From Epiperipatus broadwayi (lineage: Eukaryota; Onychophora; Udeonychophora; Euonychophora; Peripatidae), in NCBI GenBank assembly GCA_028023455.1, contig JAQFVV010000151.1:2041097-2105096 (forward strand): a DNA stretch of 64,000 nucleotides, in the 5' to 3' direction. This document shows, piece after piece, positions 61,183 through 64,000 of this stretch. Both the position numbers and the translations under genes were made by a program. Each line of letters starts with the position of its first letter. The stretch's first letter is position 1. Below the pieces are notes generated by a model. That model was not told where the DNA came from and did no database searches. It worked only from the letters and a program-made list of their open reading frames with translations.

Positions 61183-61600
61183 TAGGTAGTTGTGGAGATA
61201 GTGTACTCCCACCACTAGAGGCGCTTTTTCTGCATAAACACACAGAAGTATCCACAGTAAGGGTCAAAAACAGCAATGCTTGCTCCAGCCGCTAGGTGGC
61301 GCAGTTTTTCCGTGCGTAGCGTGGAGAAACAGCACCACGTAGTGGGCTAGAATCTTGGTAGTTTCTAGTAGCAGACGATGTAAGCTAAATGTGCTTATGC
61401 ATGGCAACCAGCACCACCAAGCGGGCAGCTTTGGTGCCAGCTAGCTGGTGGAATGTTCCTGTGCTTACGCATGGTGAACAGCGCCACCTAGCGTCTGGAA
61501 CAAGCATTGCTGCTTTTGACCCCTACTGTGGATATTTCTGCATATTAATGCAGAAACAGCACCTCTAGCGGTGAGAGTACACTATCTCCACAACTACCCA
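61183..61600. mobile_element. Foldback MITE with repeated CTCF-like motifs
   Basis: The ends TAGGTAGTTGTGGAGATAGT and the complement at 61577-61600 form terminal inverted repeats, and the similarity continues inwards for about 140 bp on each side. It is much richer in G+C than the intron around it. A motif of the form C-GCTAGGTGGCGC recurs: 61289-61304 (CCGCTAGGTGGCGCAG, + strand) and 61481-61494 (same core, minus strand) are the best, with weaker versions near 61216, 61332, 61410 and 61557. It is close to the core binding sequence known for CTCF. No coding frame. Confidence 0.75.
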
Positions 61601-61617
61601 ATTGTAATATATATATA

Positions 61618-61745
61618 TAAATCAAATGGTTCATTGCTCATAAGATGTTCAAGCATCGAGGTGGCAGAGTTGGAGCTGAGATCCGATGATCTTCAATTCC
61701 ATAGTCCACCACTTTGTCGTAGCACTAAACCATGCTGTGGATTAA
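61618..61745 (+). repeat. Possible SINE related to 26.9 kb
   Basis: It begins AAATGGTTCATTGCTCA and has GGTGGCAGAGTTGG, a weak A-box-like word, and GAGATCCGATGATC. The relation to 26936-27065 is by shared opening and closing words only. Confidence 0.35.
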
Positions 61746-63362
61746 TTTAATTTCATGGTCCACAGTAAATAGATGTATGTATACTGGCCTACATTCACCA
61801 ATTATATGGGAGAGAAAGAACCAAAAACCTCCTTTTTAAAAAAAAGGTGGGGCCTTAACTCACAATCTCAAAACTCAAAAAAGAAAGGGGGGAACTTTTT
61901 TTTTTGTGGTGGGAGAGGACCACATTTAATTTATTTTTTAAAAAAAAATATTATATGGTGTTTTTTTTTATAATATTATTTTTTTATTTATTAATAATTA
62001 TTTTTTTTAATACAGATATGTTTATCTTTTATTTTGTCATCTTTAATCTTAAGTGAAGAAAGATTTAAAGAAATATTTTCAGTTAGTGTTAAAGGGTGAA
62101 ATTAAATTAAAATTCAAGTTTTTAGATTCATAGTGAAAGAGTCATTTCCAAATTATTTTTTTGTTTAGGATAAAAACAGTAAAAGAGGGGGATTCATAAA
62201 AGAGAGTAACGTATGAGAACTGTAGCAGGGAGATATGCAACACGAACTACATGAGATAATAGCAAAGCATGGAAAAGGGTTTGTTGGTTAATTAAATAAG
62301 AGTTTTAGTTTTATCTAGTAGCTACTAAATCAAATACATGCAAGAAAATAATTTTAATATTTTGTTGCCCACATCATATTTATTTTAATTATAGTCACGA
62401 TTCTGTTAAATCAAATTATTACCATTTCCAGAAATTAGTATGGATTCTAATTTCTTTGGAGGATCAGCCTAAAGAAAATCAATTTGGCTGACTAATTATA
62501 ATGATGCTTACTATGGAAATTATCAATAAAGCTAATTTGCTGAAACGCCATTTCAAGAAAAGTTCTTTGGAGACTGAAATTGATGTCTTATGATTATTTA
62601 ATATCACATGAATTTATTCAGCGGAAAGACTATGTAGATTTGATAGAAAGAGAAATAAAATGTTCCGTCATTTCTTTTCAAAATTGAGAAATAAATAAGT
62701 CAATAAATAAATAGATATTTATGCTGCAGATTTTATATATTTGCAGATTTTTGCAGTCTTTTCTGTGAACTTGTTTTATGCGAGAGAAAACAATGTAGAA
62801 TTGGTTTGTGTAGAATATTTATATGTAACATTCGTTATCATATCTTGTATGTAAATTATTATTATGGTAATCTTATACGATTAGTTCAAATTGTTGTATA
62901 TAATATTTAGACAATGTTTTATTTTATGTTTTACCAATCTTATTTAAATACAGAAAGGAAAAAGTTAAAGTTTTTATGCTGTTTTGAAGTCAAACAGGGG
63001 GAAATAAAGTGTAGATTTATTATTATGATAAACTTGTGTATAACCAAGATGACAATCAATTACTAATGGAATAAGGATTAAAGATTTAAAAGTGGTCAAT
63101 TAAATTAAAATCATTGTGAGTGGACAAATATGTGAAAGCAAATATATGAAATATAAATCTTATTGATATGGTTTGTCTTTGAAAGTTGTTCCTTAAGAGG
63201 TCATTTTTATATATATTCAATTTTTAGTTATTTAATAGTAGTAAAACATATTTATTTTGCTGTCCAATATAATGGCATAATAGAACAAGTAGTATTTAAT
63301 GAATAAATAGAAGTAATATAATTTTCTTCTTCCTTTTCTTATGTATTGATTTCTACTTTAAC
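61746..63362 (+). other. A+T-rich intron sequence, nothing recognised
   Basis: Two short T-run to A-run junctions are at about 61833-61845 and 61930-61948. No exon or element was found. Confidence 0.45.
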
Positions 63363-63591
63363 ATATCATACCATTTACAACTTTCTTAAACACTTTATCA
63401 ATACCCTTTATTTATATCAAAACTATCAGTTTCGACTGTCCTGCAGTCATCATCAGAGCTCTTTTTAGGTTTTTAGAAATAGGATTGTAAAGAGCTCCGA
63501 TGATGACTGCAAGACAGTCGAAACTAGTTTTGATATAAATAAAGAGTATTGATAAAGTGTTTAAGAAAGTTGTAAATGGTATGATAATGAA
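63363..63591. mobile_element. Foldback with about 105-bp arms and hairpin-tail motif
   Basis: Arms 63363-63468 and 63487-63591 are near-perfect inverted copies (ACAACTTTCTTAAACACTTT against its complement), with a spacer of only about 20 bp. Each arm contains the motif GATGACTGC-AGACAGTCGAAACT. Confidence 0.85.
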
Positions 63592-64000
63592 TAAATGTTG
63601 ATGTAGTTTTTAGTTATAGAATCCTGTGAATTATCGTTCCATTATAAATATTCAGTATTGCACTTATACTGATATGCTCTTTATCTCGTTGGAGACATTT
63701 GTAATTTATGATTGATAATAAGGAATGGACTAATCTCCAATAAATGAATATAAAGGGCTTAAATAGTATCCAAGTATTGAAATGATGAGCAAAAATCCAG
63801 AAGTAATTTTCAGCTCAAATTTGATCATGCATTGTATTTCAAGGAGTTTAGATTTGGCATCTGAGTTATTAAAGTATTGGAAGAAGTTCAGTAGTTATTC
63901 CTGTCAGGCATGTTTATAGTTCAATATCATTTAAGTGGTAGAAGAGATCATGAGATATATTTAAAAGTCTATGTGAATTATGTGCGGTACATGAAATTTG
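63592..64000 (+). other. A+T-rich sequence to the window end
   Basis: No feature recognised. Confidence 0.4.

Overview
This is a stretch of nuclear DNA from an animal, very A+T-rich (by eye about 70%), with long introns and almost entirely built from old transposable elements. I recognise one host gene. On the + strand, two exons (49959-50100 and 57833-57931) with proper GT/AG splice sites join in phase to give the start and most of the histone fold of TAF8, a subunit of the general transcription factor TFIID. The rest of the gene lies to the right of the window. The family of elements (Ty3-type LTR elements, L1/Tx1-like and RTE-like LINEs, Penelope-like elements, mariner and hAT derivatives, foldbacks) suits an invertebrate, but the sequence does not let me name the lineage. 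No bacterial-type gene, CRISPR array or intact virus is visible.

Layout. 0-14 kb: small DNA transposons (a mariner derivative at 2.1-2.6 kb, a hAT-type MITE at 3.2-3.55 kb), a 2.6-kb element with about 740-bp inverted arms (6.8-9.4 kb), LINE remnants and a diverged LTR. 14-17 kb: a broken Ty3-like pol on the minus strand, then a mariner derivative with a LINE 3' end inside it. 20.3-25.7 kb: a nearly full-length but dead L1/Tx1-like LINE on the minus strand. 26-32 kb: a foldback element, a tRNA-derived retroposon with clear target-site duplications, an RTE-like reverse transcriptase relic and a LINE ORF1 relic. 35-41.6 kb: a 2.2-2.3 kb sequence present twice in direct orientation, with LINE pieces between the copies; each copy itself holds two related coding-like units. 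41.6-42.8 kb: the 3' part of a Penelope-like element (RT end plus GIY-YIG endonuclease), interrupted by a foldback. 43.8-49.2 kb: a complete but decayed Ty3/gypsy-type LTR retrotransposon, minus strand, with both LTRs.

49.3-64 kb: TAF8 promoter, exon 1, a 7.7-kb intron, exon 2 and the start of intron 2. Intron 1 is crowded with inverted repeats. Several end in a recurring hairpin motif that also follows a short Penelope-type C-terminal coding stretch. Just before exon 2 lies a perfect 78-bp palindrome. Intron 2 carries a G+C-richer foldback MITE with repeated CTCF-like motifs in convergent orientation.

Apart from TAF8, every coding region I can name belongs to a mobile element and is broken by stops, frameshifts or loss of catalytic residues. 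I see no cassette of cooperating host genes. The most interesting material is structural: families of inverted repeats, nested insertions, and elements that carry promoter, splice or insulator-like motifs.
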